Under the pieces are notes generated by a model. That model was not told the origin of the DNA and did not search any database. It saw only the letters and a list, made by a program, of their open reading frames with translations. Below are positions 17,971 through 26,630 of a stretch of 64,000 nt of DNA, in pieces. The stretch is taken from positions 2,604,001 through 2,668,000 of the forward strand of contig NZ_OZ245832.1 of NCBI RefSeq assembly GCF_965228705.1. Direction: 5' to 3'. Position 1 is the first letter of the stretch, and every line of letters starts with the position of its first letter. This stretch comes from Croceimicrobium sp965228705. Lineage in GTDB: Bacteria > Bacteroidota > Bacteroidia > Flavobacteriales > Schleiferiaceae. The position numbers and the translations under genes were made by a program.

Positions 17971-19650
17971 TTAGAAGCGTTTCTTAACGGTCAGTTTTTG
18001 GCTATAGGCTTGATCCTGGCTATGGAAAATAAAGGTGTAGGCACCAGGGATTCCTACGCGGAAGGTCCATTCTTGCAAATCAGATTGAATGCTTATTTCC
18101 TCCTGATGCATCAACCTTCCTTGAGGATCATATACCTCAATACGCAGACTTTCATCAATTGGGAATTCATGAAATTCGAAGTGGGCCTTTTCACCGGTAA
18201 AGCCGGGATTGGGATAAACTACAATACGTTGACCTTCCTCATAGCTAATGGAAGAAGCCTGGTTGCTGGCCACAAAACGGATTCCGCCTTGAGCACTATC
18301 CGGACCCGCCACCAAAAAGTCTCCTTTGGCATCACCTTCCTGGCTTTTCACCCAAAGATCATATTGCCCGCTACCCACCTCAATCAGTAAAGGCGTTTCG
18401 TACATGGTGGTATCATACTGAGCTTCACCTTGCAAGGCGTTTAATTGCACTTCTACCGGCAATTGACTTGGATCTACATTTAGTGCCATTAGGCCTGGAC
18501 CTTGTGGCATAATGCCTACGCTGGCGGTATCATCGCAGCTATTGCCCTTCACGCGAAAGCGGTAAATACGATTGGCTTTGAGATCGGCTAATGCCAGGGC
18601 CATTGCTAAATCCGATCCAAATTGAACCGACTTCACTGAAATGGTATCCATACCATCGGTCAAGATGATGGTATCATTAAAAGTTGAATTCTGATGCTGA
18701 GGATAATACAATCTCAAACTATCCGCAGAGGATTGAAAATTTTGAGTGCGTAGGCGCCAAGCGGTTATAGGGTATTGCTGATTGAGGTATAGCTCACAAT
18801 CAAAAGTCTCACTTTGGTCGATGCGTTTGGAAAGCACCATGAAAGAACCCTCTTGCATAAAAAGTTGAGGCATGGTCCCAAAGGGCACGATGGTATCCAA
18901 TGCCACAATTAAAGAATCCTCATGATAAGCAACGGTTTGGCTTTGCTGTAATCCGGAAAAAGGAAAGTTACCCAAAGCAATTACTTCACGGTCATAAACC
19001 TTATCTCTTTGCGGTGTCCAATAAAAACTCGAAGCGCTGTCTCCTGGATAACTGCGTAAGCTTTTATCCTCATTTTTAGTAGTAGGAATGGAATACTTTA
19101 AAGAAAGGTAAGCTTCCATTAAGCGCATTTCCTGCTTGGAAAAAAAGCGATTGTAAGCGATAACTTCAGCTACCTCAAACATATTGGTGTCGATCTGAGG
19201 CGCCACTGCCACACCACCGCGCATACGATAAGCAGGGAAAGAAGCCGATAATATTAAGGGGCGAGTTTGATCAGGCACAAATTCTCTACCTGCGCCACGG
19301 TATAAAATTTCAGTATCTGTAATCTCCAATCCTTTACAGCGCAAATAGCTCTTTCCGGATGGCTGATTATACAGAGGACGTACCACTAAAAAAATGCTAT
19401 GCCCTCGTTCCGGTAGTCGAGCAAATTTTTTCAAAGCGCTGCTCACCGAGTCATTGGATAATATCGGATGATTGCCAATTAATGGGCCAGGGAATTGGCT
19501 CTGGTACGAATTAAATGGCTGCGCGGGTTGTGCATACCAAATATCCGGTTGACCTAATTCAGTTTGAGCTTGCTGAATTTGCGGAAAGAGGAAAATAAGG
19601 CCTGCTGTAAGCAGACCTTTCCCCAGACGGTTAAACTGAGTACGAAGCAT
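17971..19650 (-). CDS. T9SS type A cargo protein, operon partner of the RHS giant
   Basis: 559 aa with a signal peptide (LLTAGLIFLFPQIQQAQ). Residues about 60-190 resemble the LamG-like N-terminal module common in Bacteroidota surface proteins, ending in AEVIAYNRFFSKQEMRLMEAYLSLKY, here split as AEVIAYNRFF and MEAYLSLKYSIP. Beta-sandwich regions follow. The last 75 residues are a T9SS sorting domain (VVYPNPGFTGEKAHFEF, VYDPQGRLMHQEE, GAYTFIFHS, ending KKRF). It is the first gene of the block. I infer a surface-exposed partner or carrier for the RHS protein; that link rests on gene order only. Confidence 0.8.
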   Translation of the reverse strand: MLRTQFNRLGKGLLTAGLIFLFPQIQQAQTELGQPDIWYAQPAQPFNSYQSQFPGPLIGNHPILSNDSVSSALKKFARLPERGHSIFLVVRPLYNQPSGKSYLRCKGLEITDTEILYRGAGREFVPDQTRPLILSASFPAYRMRGGVAVAPQIDTNMFEVAEVIAYNRFFSKQEMRLMEAYLSLKYSIPTTKNEDKSLRSYPGDSASSFYWTPQRDKVYDREVIALGNFPFSGLQQSQTVAYHEDSLIVALDTIVPFGTMPQLFMQEGSFMVLSKRIDQSETFDCELYLNQQYPITAWRLRTQNFQSSADSLRLYYPQHQNSTFNDTIILTDGMDTISVKSVQFGSDLAMALALADLKANRIYRFRVKGNSCDDTASVGIMPQGPGLMALNVDPSQLPVEVQLNALQGEAQYDTTMYETPLLIEVGSGQYDLWVKSQEGDAKGDFLVAGPDSAQGGIRFVASNQASSISYEEGQRIVVYPNPGFTGEKAHFEFHEFPIDESLRIEVYDPQGRLMHQEEISIQSDLQEWTFRVGIPGAYTFIFHSQDQAYSQKLTVKKRF

Positions 19651-19961
19651 AGATTAATTATAAGGTCTAAACCTTTGACTCAAATCAAAAAACAGGTTGT
19701 CTAAAAAGAATTAGGAAACTCCCACACCCCCATAATTCAACCTTAAGACAAAGGCTAAAAAATACTTTCTGTGGCGAATGTAAAAGAATGATTTGAAAAT
19801 GAAGGCGCCTATATTTACCACTATATCGGAATTATAATCCGCATTAAACTATTTGCAAGCTATACAAGGGATACGCGCCATTCGTCAATAATTAACGACA
19901 GCACATTTCCAACTTTAGCCACAAAAATTAATAGTCCGGAAATATTCGGATGAACCTAATT
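19651..19961. other. intergenic region, no gene seen
   Basis: 311 AT-rich bases between the T9SS/RHS operon and pth. It must hold the promoter of that operon, but I find no clear TAnnTTTG box, no RNA gene and no convincing hairpin. Confidence 0.5.
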
Positions 19962-20525
19962 TTATCCGTTGAACTGGTTCATGGTAATTTGAGGTCCTGC
20001 TAATGCAAAGCTCTCAATCGCCTGAGCGGCTTTATCGATGCGTGGGTTTACAATATCCCATTGAGAAGGGGTCCAGCGACCTAAGACATAGTCGACCTGG
20101 CGACCGCGCGGAAAGTCGCTACCGATACCAAATCGAAGGCGAGCATAGTCTTGTCTGCCCAATACCTGATTGATGTTTTTAAGGCCATTCTGACCGCCAT
20201 CACTTCCCTTAAGCTTTAAGCGCAAGGTTCCTGGGTCCAAGGCCAAATCATCAACCACTACCAATAACTGGTGTAAGGGAATTTTTTCTTGTTGTAGCCA
20301 GTAATTTACCGCCTTACCACTGAGATTCATGTAAGTGGTAGGCTTTATAAGAATGAGCTTCTTGTTCTTCACTTTCAGCTCCGCGCGACTGGCATAGCGC
20401 TCGGTAGAAAAAGAAGTGCCGGAGCCAGCAATAAGCCGGTCCAGCACATCAAATCCTATATTATGACGGGTTCCCTCATACTCAGGCCCAATATTTCCTA
20501 ATCCGGCTATGAGGTAAGTGGACAC
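19962..20525 (-). CDS. pth: peptidyl-tRNA hydrolase
   Basis: Releases tRNA from stalled peptidyl-tRNA in the cytoplasm. At 187 aa it has the family's usual length. The start is GTG; no ATG is suitably placed. The sequence shows LIAGLGNIGPEYEGTRHNIGF with the Asn and catalytic His near residues 11 and 21, TYMNLSG, and VVVDDLALDPG with the conserved Asp. The usual GGHNGL signature reads GGQNGL here, so a conserved histidine is replaced by glutamine. It lies 11 bp downstream of rplY in the prs-rplY-pth operon, an order common in bacteria. Confidence 0.95.
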   Translation of the reverse strand: MSTYLIAGLGNIGPEYEGTRHNIGFDVLDRLIAGSGTSFSTERYASRAELKVKNKKLILIKPTTYMNLSGKAVNYWLQQEKIPLHQLLVVVDDLALDPGTLRLKLKGSDGGQNGLKNINQVLGRQDYARLRFGIGSDFPRGRQVDYVLGRWTPSQWDIVNPRIDKAAQAIESFALAGPQITMNQFNG

Positions 20526-20536
20526 CCGAAAAAAGC

Positions 20537-21163
20537 TTAGGCTTCTGCAGACTCTTCAGTCGCCGCTTCAGCACCTTCACCTTCACCTTCGCCTTCTTCT
20601 TCATCGGTATCATCCACCGCATTACGAGAAGTACGAACAGCTACTACAGTACGTCCACCATCACCCAGAATTTCGAATCCTTCCGTTTTAACGTCTTTCA
20701 CACGTAAAGACTGACCAATACGAAGGTTTTCGATATTGAGATCAATTACTCCGGGAAGATTTTCTTCAGTACCCAATACTTTAACACGACGCAAGGTAAA
20801 CTTCAATTTACCACCATTACGTACACCACGCGCATTACCTACCAGGTTAATGGGCACAGTTGCTTCAAATGGCTTACCATCGGTGATCTGGAAGAAATCC
20901 ACATGCTCCACTTCGCTGCTTACAGGGTGGAATTGTGAATCGCGAACCACGCATTTATATTCGGTACCGTCTACATTGATAACCACCATTAAGGCTTCGG
21001 CAGTGTAGAGTAATTCCTGGAAGTTACGGCTGTCGGTGTAAAAATGAATGTTCTGACCGGCTCCGTAGATCACGCAAGGAACCATACCCTCACGACGCAA
21101 CAACTTGGCGCTCTTCGTGCCGAGCTCCTCTCTTGATTTACCCTCGATGCTAATTGATCTCAT
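20537..21163 (-). CDS. rplY: 50S ribosomal protein L25/general stress protein Ctc
   Basis: 5S rRNA-binding protein of the large subunit, in the long two-domain Ctc form (208 aa). The N-terminal L25 domain (about residues 5-90) shows SREELGTKSAKLLRREGMVP and CVIYG. The C-terminal TL5 beta domain (about 95-185) includes LPGVIDLNIENLRIGQSL. A very acidic tail rich in Glu and Gly closes the protein, as in many Bacteroidota homologues. It sits between prs (14 bp gap) and pth. Confidence 0.97.
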   Translation of the reverse strand: MRSISIEGKSREELGTKSAKLLRREGMVPCVIYGAGQNIHFYTDSRNFQELLYTAEALMVVINVDGTEYKCVVRDSQFHPVSSEVEHVDFFQITDGKPFEATVPINLVGNARGVRNGGKLKFTLRRVKVLGTEENLPGVIDLNIENLRIGQSLRVKDVKTEGFEILGDGGRTVVAVRTSRNAVDDTDEEEGEGEGEGAEAATEESAEA

Positions 21164-21177
21164 TGTATCTGGGAATT

Positions 21178-22113
21178 TTAATTTTCTAAAAAGTGTGAAC
21201 TGATTGATTCATGATGATGCACCTTATGCATCACACCCGCAAATAACTCGGCGATCGAAAGCACTTCGATCTTATCCGATTTGTGTTCTTGAGGGATGGT
21301 ATCGGTTATTACCAAACGGCTAAGCTTGGATTTTTCGATTCTTTCAATGGCCTTTCCAGAAAGCACGCCGTGTGTACAATAAGCTTGTACACTCTTCGCT
21401 CCTTTAGCCAATAACATGTCGGCAGCCTTGGTTAAAGTTCCAGCAGTATCAACCATATCGTCAATCAATACCACATTGCGACCTTCTACCTCACCAATAA
21501 CAGTCATCTTATCGATCACATTGGCTTTCTTACGCTGCTTATAGCAAATTACCACTTCGCTTTCTAACCACTTCGCATAGTTATTAGCTCGTTTCGAACC
21601 TCCCATATCAGGAGAAGCGATGGTTAAATCTTCAAGGTTTTGTCCTTTAATATGGGGTACGAAAATGCTAGAAGCAAAAACGTGATCCACCGGAACTTCG
21701 AAGAACCCTTGAATTTGATCTGCGTGTAAGTCCATAGTCATGATGCGAGTAGCACCAGCGGCCATCAACAAATTAGCCACCATTTTAGCCCCGATGGGCA
21801 CACGTGACTTGTCTTTGCGATCCTGACGCGCCCAACCAAAATAAGGCATCACAACCGTAATGTGCTTCGCCGAGGCACGCTTGGCCGCATCACACATTAA
21901 AAGCAACTCCATTAAATTATCACTGGGTTGCATAGTTGAGCCTACCAAGAATACTCGACCCCCGCGAACGGTTTCTTCAAAAGAAGGTTGAAACTCCCCG
22001 TCGCTGAATTCATTGATCTCTACCTTTCCTAATGGCAAGCCGTAAGCATCAGCCATTTTTTGGGCGATCTCCATTGAACTCCTTGTCGCAAAAATTTTCG
22101 CTTGTGGTGTCAA
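21178..22113 (-). CDS. prs: ribose-phosphate pyrophosphokinase
   Basis: Makes PRPP from ribose 5-phosphate and ATP for purine, pyrimidine, His, Trp and NAD synthesis. 311 aa. The N-terminal PRPP synthase domain has FSDGEFQPSFEE, DNLMELLLM and PYFGWARQDRKDK. The PRPP loop is VVLIDDMVDTAGTLTKAA. The start must be a rare TTG: the upstream frame stops at 22141-22143 and no ATG lies before the conserved KIFATRS strand. It heads the operon with rplY and pth, behind a good promoter. Two other PRPP-linked purine genes (purF-like, purD) are also in the window. Confidence 0.96.
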   Translation of the reverse strand: MTPQAKIFATRSSMEIAQKMADAYGLPLGKVEINEFSDGEFQPSFEETVRGGRVFLVGSTMQPSDNLMELLLMCDAAKRASAKHITVVMPYFGWARQDRKDKSRVPIGAKMVANLLMAAGATRIMTMDLHADQIQGFFEVPVDHVFASSIFVPHIKGQNLEDLTIASPDMGGSKRANNYAKWLESEVVICYKQRKKANVIDKMTVIGEVEGRNVVLIDDMVDTAGTLTKAADMLLAKGAKSVQAYCTHGVLSGKAIERIEKSKLSRLVITDTIPQEHKSDKIEVLSIAELFAGVMHKVHHHESISSHFLEN

Positions 22114-22164
22114 GTGTCTAAAACTTTGGAATTGACTATTTTATACTTCCTTAAAAAAGGGCTG

Positions 22165-22199
22165 CAAATGTAACTAATTCTATCTTAAGTTATCAACAA
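22165..22199 (-). promoter_or_regulatory. promoter of the prs operon
   Basis: The minus strand shows a -7 box TAcaTTTG (22165-22172) with TTG triplets 21 and 24 bases further upstream. This fits the Bacteroidota housekeeping promoter and leaves an untranslated leader of about 50 nt. Confidence 0.65.
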
Positions 22200-22254
22200 G
22201 ATTCAGGAATAATCTGTCGACAATTTTTTATCCTGCGCTCCCGCCCGAAAATTT

Positions 22255-22262
22255 TAAATTTG
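22255..22262 (+). promoter_or_regulatory. -7 box in front of the ACMSD-type gene
   Basis: TAaaTTTG ends four bases before the ATG. A start site at the usual distance would fall on the ATG itself, so the transcript would be leaderless. Confidence 0.55.
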
Positions 22263-22266
22263 GCCC

Positions 22267-23319
22267 ATGCTGAAAATTGATATGCACACCCATATTCTCC
22301 CCGAGACCCTACCCAACTTCGCGGAGAAATTCGGATACGGAGACTTTATTTACTTAATGCACAACCAGGATGGTTCGGCGAATATGATGCAGGGCGATAA
22401 GTTCTTCCGTCGTATTCAACCCAATTGTTGGGATCCAGATATCCGTATTAAGGACTACGAAAAGTTCGACACCCAGGTGCAGGTAGTTTGCACCATTCCG
22501 GTGATGTTCTCTTATTGGGCTAAAGGCAAAGATGCCAAAGCGCTCAGCGAGTTCCTAAATGATGATATTGCCCAGCTGTCGGAAAACTACCCTCAAAATT
22601 ATTTGGGCCTGGGTACCATCCCCATGCAGGATGCCGACCTGGCTATTAAAGAATTGGAGCGCTGTAAGGAGATCGGATTATTAGGAGTGCAAATTGGTTC
22701 CAATATCAATGATAAAAACCTCAGCGAACCTGAGTTCTTCCCCATCTTCGAAGCCGCTCAGGAATTAGACATGGCCATTATGATCCACCCCTGGAATATG
22801 ATGGGCATGGAATCTATGCGGAAATATTGGCTGCCCTGGCTAGTAGGCATGCCAGCCGAAACCTCACGGGCTGCATGTTCCCTCATCTTTGGAGGTGTAT
22901 TGGAACGCCTTCCCGGATTAAGAGTATGTTTCTCCCATGCCGGTGGTTCCTTCTTACCCACCTTAGGCCGAATTGAACATGGTTTTAATTGCCGTCCTGA
23001 TTTGGTAGCCATCCATAATAATGTAAATCCCCGCCAGTATGTGGGCGATTTCTGGGTAGACAGCATTACCCATGATGCTAAATTATTGGACTATATCCTC
23101 AGCATGCAAGGCTCTAAACGCGTTATGCTGGGCAGCGACTATCCTTTCCCTCTAGGTGATCTCGAAATTGGTGCCTTTATCAATGATATGGGATTAGAGC
23201 AAAATGTGGTAGAAGACATCTTCGCAAATGCTGCTCTGGAGTGGTTAAATATCGATAAAAGTAGATTTGAGATAGGCGGGACTAATAAAGGTAGTTTCGC
23301 GCTCTCTGAAAAGGGCTAA
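22267..23319 (+). CDS. ACMSD-type amidohydrolase (aminocarboxymuconate-semialdehyde decarboxylase)
   Basis: Metal-dependent amidohydrolase, 350 aa, closely like ACMSD, which decarboxylates 2-amino-3-carboxymuconate semialdehyde in tryptophan/kynurenine or 2-nitrobenzoate breakdown. Seen: metal ligands KIDMHTHILPE at the N-terminus, IMIHPWNMMG, CFSHAGGSF and the late Asp in MLGSDYPFPLGDLE. Family-specific blocks are NCWDPDIRI, VPVMFSYWAK-like IPVMFSYWAK and KYWLPWLVGMPAETS. No other kynurenine-pathway gene is nearby. The next gene, purF-like, follows 26 bp on with its own promoter box over this stop codon. Confidence 0.9.
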   Translation: MLKIDMHTHILPETLPNFAEKFGYGDFIYLMHNQDGSANMMQGDKFFRRIQPNCWDPDIRIKDYEKFDTQVQVVCTIPVMFSYWAKGKDAKALSEFLNDDIAQLSENYPQNYLGLGTIPMQDADLAIKELERCKEIGLLGVQIGSNINDKNLSEPEFFPIFEAAQELDMAIMIHPWNMMGMESMRKYWLPWLVGMPAETSRAACSLIFGGVLERLPGLRVCFSHAGGSFLPTLGRIEHGFNCRPDLVAIHNNVNPRQYVGDFWVDSITHDAKLLDYILSMQGSKRVMLGSDYPFPLGDLEIGAFINDMGLEQNVVEDIFANAALEWLNIDKSRFEIGGTNKGSFALSEKG

Positions 23320-23324
23320 ATTTG
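23317..23324 (+). promoter_or_regulatory. -7 box for the purF-like gene, overlapping the previous stop
   Basis: TAaaTTTG whose first three bases are the TAA stop of the ACMSD-type gene; the purF-like ATG lies 21 bases after the box. Confidence 0.55.
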
Positions 23325-23345
23325 CAGCTCTTTTAAAGCCCCGTC

Positions 23346-25244
23346 ATGAGCGATGCAATTACTCACGAATGCGGCATTGCGCTGGTTCGATTAAAGAAAC
23401 CCATTTCCTACTACCACGAAAAGTACGGATCTGCACTCTATGGTGTAAACAAGATGTATGTGCTGATGGAAAAGCAGCACAACCGCGGACAAGATGGCGC
23501 CGGAATGGCGAACATCAAACTGGATATGCCTCCCGGAAAACGTTACATCAGCCGCTACCGTTCTATCGATAAAACCCCCATTCAAGACCTATTTGAGCGC
23601 GTAAATCAGCGGATTTACAAAGGCCTCGAAGGTCAGGACGACCGAATCCATGATGCCGAATGGCTCAAGCAGAACGTTCCCTTTATTGGCGAACTCTACC
23701 TCGGTCACCTGCGCTATGGTACCTATGGCGGGCAAAGCATCGAGAACATCCACCCTTTCCTGCGTCAGAATAACTGGTTAACTCGTAATCTGATATTGGC
23801 CGGAAACTTCAATATGACCAATGTGGATGAGCTCTTCGATAATCTGGTACAATTAGGGCAGCATCCCAAGGAAAAAGCGGATACCGTTACCATTCTGGAA
23901 AAAATCGGTCACTTTTTGGATGAGCAAAATGAAAAGCTCTACCGTAAATTCAAGAAGCAAGGCCTAAGCAAATCGGATATCAGTCCTAAAATTGCAGAAG
24001 AAATTGACATCCCTAAGATCCTTCGTAAAAGTGCGAAGCGCTGGGATGGTGGCTATGCTATGGCTGGTTTATTTGGTCATGGCGATGCCTTTGTTTTGCG
24101 CGACCCCAATGGCATTCGCCCGGCTTTCTATTACGATGACGATGAAGTTTGCGTAGTAGCCAGCGAAAGACCGGTAATTCAAACCGCCTTTAATGTACCC
24201 TTTGCGGAGATTAAAGAAATTGAGCCCGGACATGCCCTGGTGATTAAGAAATCTGGGGAAACCCAAATGCAGGAAATCCGCACGCCGGGTGAACGTACCG
24301 CCTGCTCTTTCGAACGTATTTATTTCAGTCGCGGTAATGATGCCGATATCTACCGCGAACGTATAGAACTGGGCCGCAGAGTTTGCCCAGCCATCCTCAA
24401 TGAGGTGGATCACGATCTTAAACACACCGTATTCTCCTTTATTCCCAATACCGCCGAAATTAGTTTTTACGGCATGGTAAAAGGAATGGAAGACTACCTC
24501 AACCGCAGTAAGCGGGATAAGATTTTAAAATTCGAAGGAGATCTCGATAGCGAAAAACTGGAAGCCTTGCTTTCGATTCGTCCTCGAGTAGAAAAATCAC
24601 TGTGGAAGGATGTGAAAATGCGCACCTTCATTACCCAGGATAATAGCCGGGATGAATTGGTAAGCCATGTTTATGATGTTACCTACGAAACGGTTCAGCC
24701 GGATGACAATCTAGTGGTGATAGACGACAGTATCGTACGCGGCACTACCCTCAAACAAAGCATCCTTAGTATCCTCGATCGCCTGGGTCCGAAGAAAATT
24801 ATCGTGGTAAGCTCAGCCCCTCAAATTCGCTACCCAGACTGCTACGGTATTAATATGTCGCTTCTGGAAGATTTTGCTGCTTTTAGAGCCGCCATTGAAT
24901 TGCTGAAGGAAAGAGGCATGGAATCCATTATTGACGATACTTACCAAAAATGCTTGGCTCAAAAGGATTTGCCTGATAGCGAGGTAAAGAATTTTGTGAA
25001 GAATATTTACGCACCTTTCGAGCCTCAGGAGATTTCCGATAAAATGGCGGAAATGCTTACCCCCGAGGGCATGAAAGCCGAGGTGAAGATCATCTTCCAA
25101 AGAATTGACGACTTGCATGCCTCTGCCCCCAACAATACGGGCGACTGGTACTTTACTGGTAATTTCCCCACCCCTGGTGGAATGCGCGTAGTAAATAAAG
25201 CTTTCCTTAATTTTTATGAGGGCAAGCGGGAGAGAGCGTATTAA
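23346..25244 (+). CDS. purF: amidophosphoribosyltransferase, long Bacteroidota form
   Basis: First committed step of purine synthesis: PRPP plus glutamine gives 5-phosphoribosylamine. 632 aa against the usual 470-510, owing to insertions. The N-terminal class II glutaminase domain starts at Cys9 after MSDAITHE, which would be removed to expose the nucleophile. It includes KQHNRGQDGAGMA, LGHLRYGTYG and NFNMTN. The C-terminal phosphoribosyltransferase domain has the PRPP loop VVIDDSIVRGTTLKQSI. Some Bacteroidota carry a second, shorter PurF, so a paralogous role is possible. Confidence 0.9.
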   Translation: MSDAITHECGIALVRLKKPISYYHEKYGSALYGVNKMYVLMEKQHNRGQDGAGMANIKLDMPPGKRYISRYRSIDKTPIQDLFERVNQRIYKGLEGQDDRIHDAEWLKQNVPFIGELYLGHLRYGTYGGQSIENIHPFLRQNNWLTRNLILAGNFNMTNVDELFDNLVQLGQHPKEKADTVTILEKIGHFLDEQNEKLYRKFKKQGLSKSDISPKIAEEIDIPKILRKSAKRWDGGYAMAGLFGHGDAFVLRDPNGIRPAFYYDDDEVCVVASERPVIQTAFNVPFAEIKEIEPGHALVIKKSGETQMQEIRTPGERTACSFERIYFSRGNDADIYRERIELGRRVCPAILNEVDHDLKHTVFSFIPNTAEISFYGMVKGMEDYLNRSKRDKILKFEGDLDSEKLEALLSIRPRVEKSLWKDVKMRTFITQDNSRDELVSHVYDVTYETVQPDDNLVVIDDSIVRGTTLKQSILSILDRLGPKKIIVVSSAPQIRYPDCYGINMSLLEDFAAFRAAIELLKERGMESIIDDTYQKCLAQKDLPDSEVKNFVKNIYAPFEPQEISDKMAEMLTPEGMKAEVKIIFQRIDDLHASAPNNTGDWYFTGNFPTPGGMRVVNKAFLNFYEGKRERAY

Positions 25245-25327
25245 GCATTTATAATCACCTCATAATTAGGTGCATCATCTTTCAGTTTATTGAAATTTTT
25301 ATTTTGGTTGGATAAAAACCAATCAAC

Positions 25328-26362
25328 ATGAAAATCTCAATAACCAACTTATTTAATCGTCCGAAGATTTACATATCCCAGATTGATCTTAAGGACTGGA
25401 TTAGAAAAGGGCTACTGCATTTATTAATTGCCTACCTGTTAGTGATTTTGGGGTGGTTTATCCATTATTATCTATTGGTTAAACCCCTGATAGTCATTAA
25501 TCAAGGGGAAACGCACACAGCTCCTATACCCTCAGAAAATCAGGATTTCCATATATCCTTTTCTGCCTCACTTGCAGAAGACATTATCTTTTTCGGAATT
25601 GTTGGTATCATAATATTCATACTTACGAAGAGAGATGGCTCTGAATTAAATCTTAAGGATAGAATTCACAGAATACTACTTACCAATAAAAACAACAATC
25701 GTAGTGCAAAGGAATACCTGTTCGATCAAATCTCGCCCATTCTAGCTTATAATGAAAGCTCTGAAATTTCAATTGTGCTAACCCAACTGAACCCCAATGA
25801 AAATCTAATTAAAGTATATGCCGATGTAAACCATCGCATCTTAAATATGTGTTCCAATGATTCTTTTACAATCCCAGAAAATGCAATAGGGATTGAGGCC
25901 TCCTATTTAGTTGGCCTGGACTATGGAACCATTTATCATGCAAGTATTAAAAATGAAAATCCATCCGTTGATGCTAGTGAAGATCAAATTGTAATCGACT
26001 CGAGTCCTGGCATCCCATTAAAAGAACAGGTTTATGAGCATATAATCCCTCCTTTCACAATCAGTAAAAACGGAGCCGCCATTGCACGGATGTCATGGTC
26101 AATTTGGGAAAAGCTTAATGGAAGCAAAGACGATGATGGATTCTACATTTCCAATAAGCGATTTACCAATAAAATAGACCTCGCTGTAAGTAATAAAACC
26201 CCTCAAGACCTAAACATCACCCTGGAACTTCGACATGCAAAATCTGGAAATCGAACGACTAAAACCATTGAACTGGCTTCAGAAAGAGAAAATGTACCCT
26301 TTCCGATTCATAAAAGGTTAATGCCTGAAGATGAAATCTGGTTAAAGTTCCAAACGGCATAA
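25328..26362 (+). CDS. membrane protein of unknown function
   Basis: 344 aa, not recognised. There is an amphipathic N-terminus, a first span around LLHLLIAYLLVILGWFIHYY, a loop of about 40 residues, then a second span IIFFGIVGIIIFIL. The remaining 240 residues are soluble and beta-rich, without cysteine clusters or catalytic motifs I know. The fold is probably a cytoplasmic domain hung from two helices. It stands alone, with weak flanking signals. Confidence 0.6.
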   Translation: MKISITNLFNRPKIYISQIDLKDWIRKGLLHLLIAYLLVILGWFIHYYLLVKPLIVINQGETHTAPIPSENQDFHISFSASLAEDIIFFGIVGIIIFILTKRDGSELNLKDRIHRILLTNKNNNRSAKEYLFDQISPILAYNESSEISIVLTQLNPNENLIKVYADVNHRILNMCSNDSFTIPENAIGIEASYLVGLDYGTIYHASIKNENPSVDASEDQIVIDSSPGIPLKEQVYEHIIPPFTISKNGAAIARMSWSIWEKLNGSKDDDGFYISNKRFTNKIDLAVSNKTPQDLNITLELRHAKSGNRTTKTIELASERENVPFPIHKRLMPEDEIWLKFQTA

Positions 26363-26630
26363 AGTGCCTATTAACAAACAATTGAATATAAATTTCCACA
26401 AATTGCGTTTCACTTTAAAAGGCTTTTCCTTTCTTGCAACAGAATAAATCTCGAATTATGCTTAACAAAGGCGGCGGCGGAATCTAATTCCTCAATACTT
26501 ATTTCCGAGTACAACCGGCACAATATCCGGATGACAGTTTACACTCTACCAAATTTTGGCAGTAAGACTGCTTATCCACGATGCAAAAGCTAAGCACTAA
26601 ACCAAAGTCGTTTTTTCAGACCTTAGAAAG
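26363..26630. other. intergenic region with a possible small cysteine-rich frame
   Basis: 268 bases before a lipoprotein operon. There is no clear promoter box. On the minus strand a 32-codon frame (GTG 26597 to stop 26499) encodes four cysteines in its last 20 residues plus one at residue 5. I do not score it as a gene. Confidence 0.3.

Noticed and set aside
17941..18390. 149-codon plus-strand frame over the T9SS cargo gene
   Set aside because: Antisense to the C-terminal sorting domain, which is well supported; composition is that of a shadow frame.
26459..26488. Nine-codon frame ending in Gly-Gly-Gly-Gly-Ile
   Set aside because: Too short, with no cleavage core or modification genes nearby; not supported as a peptide precursor.
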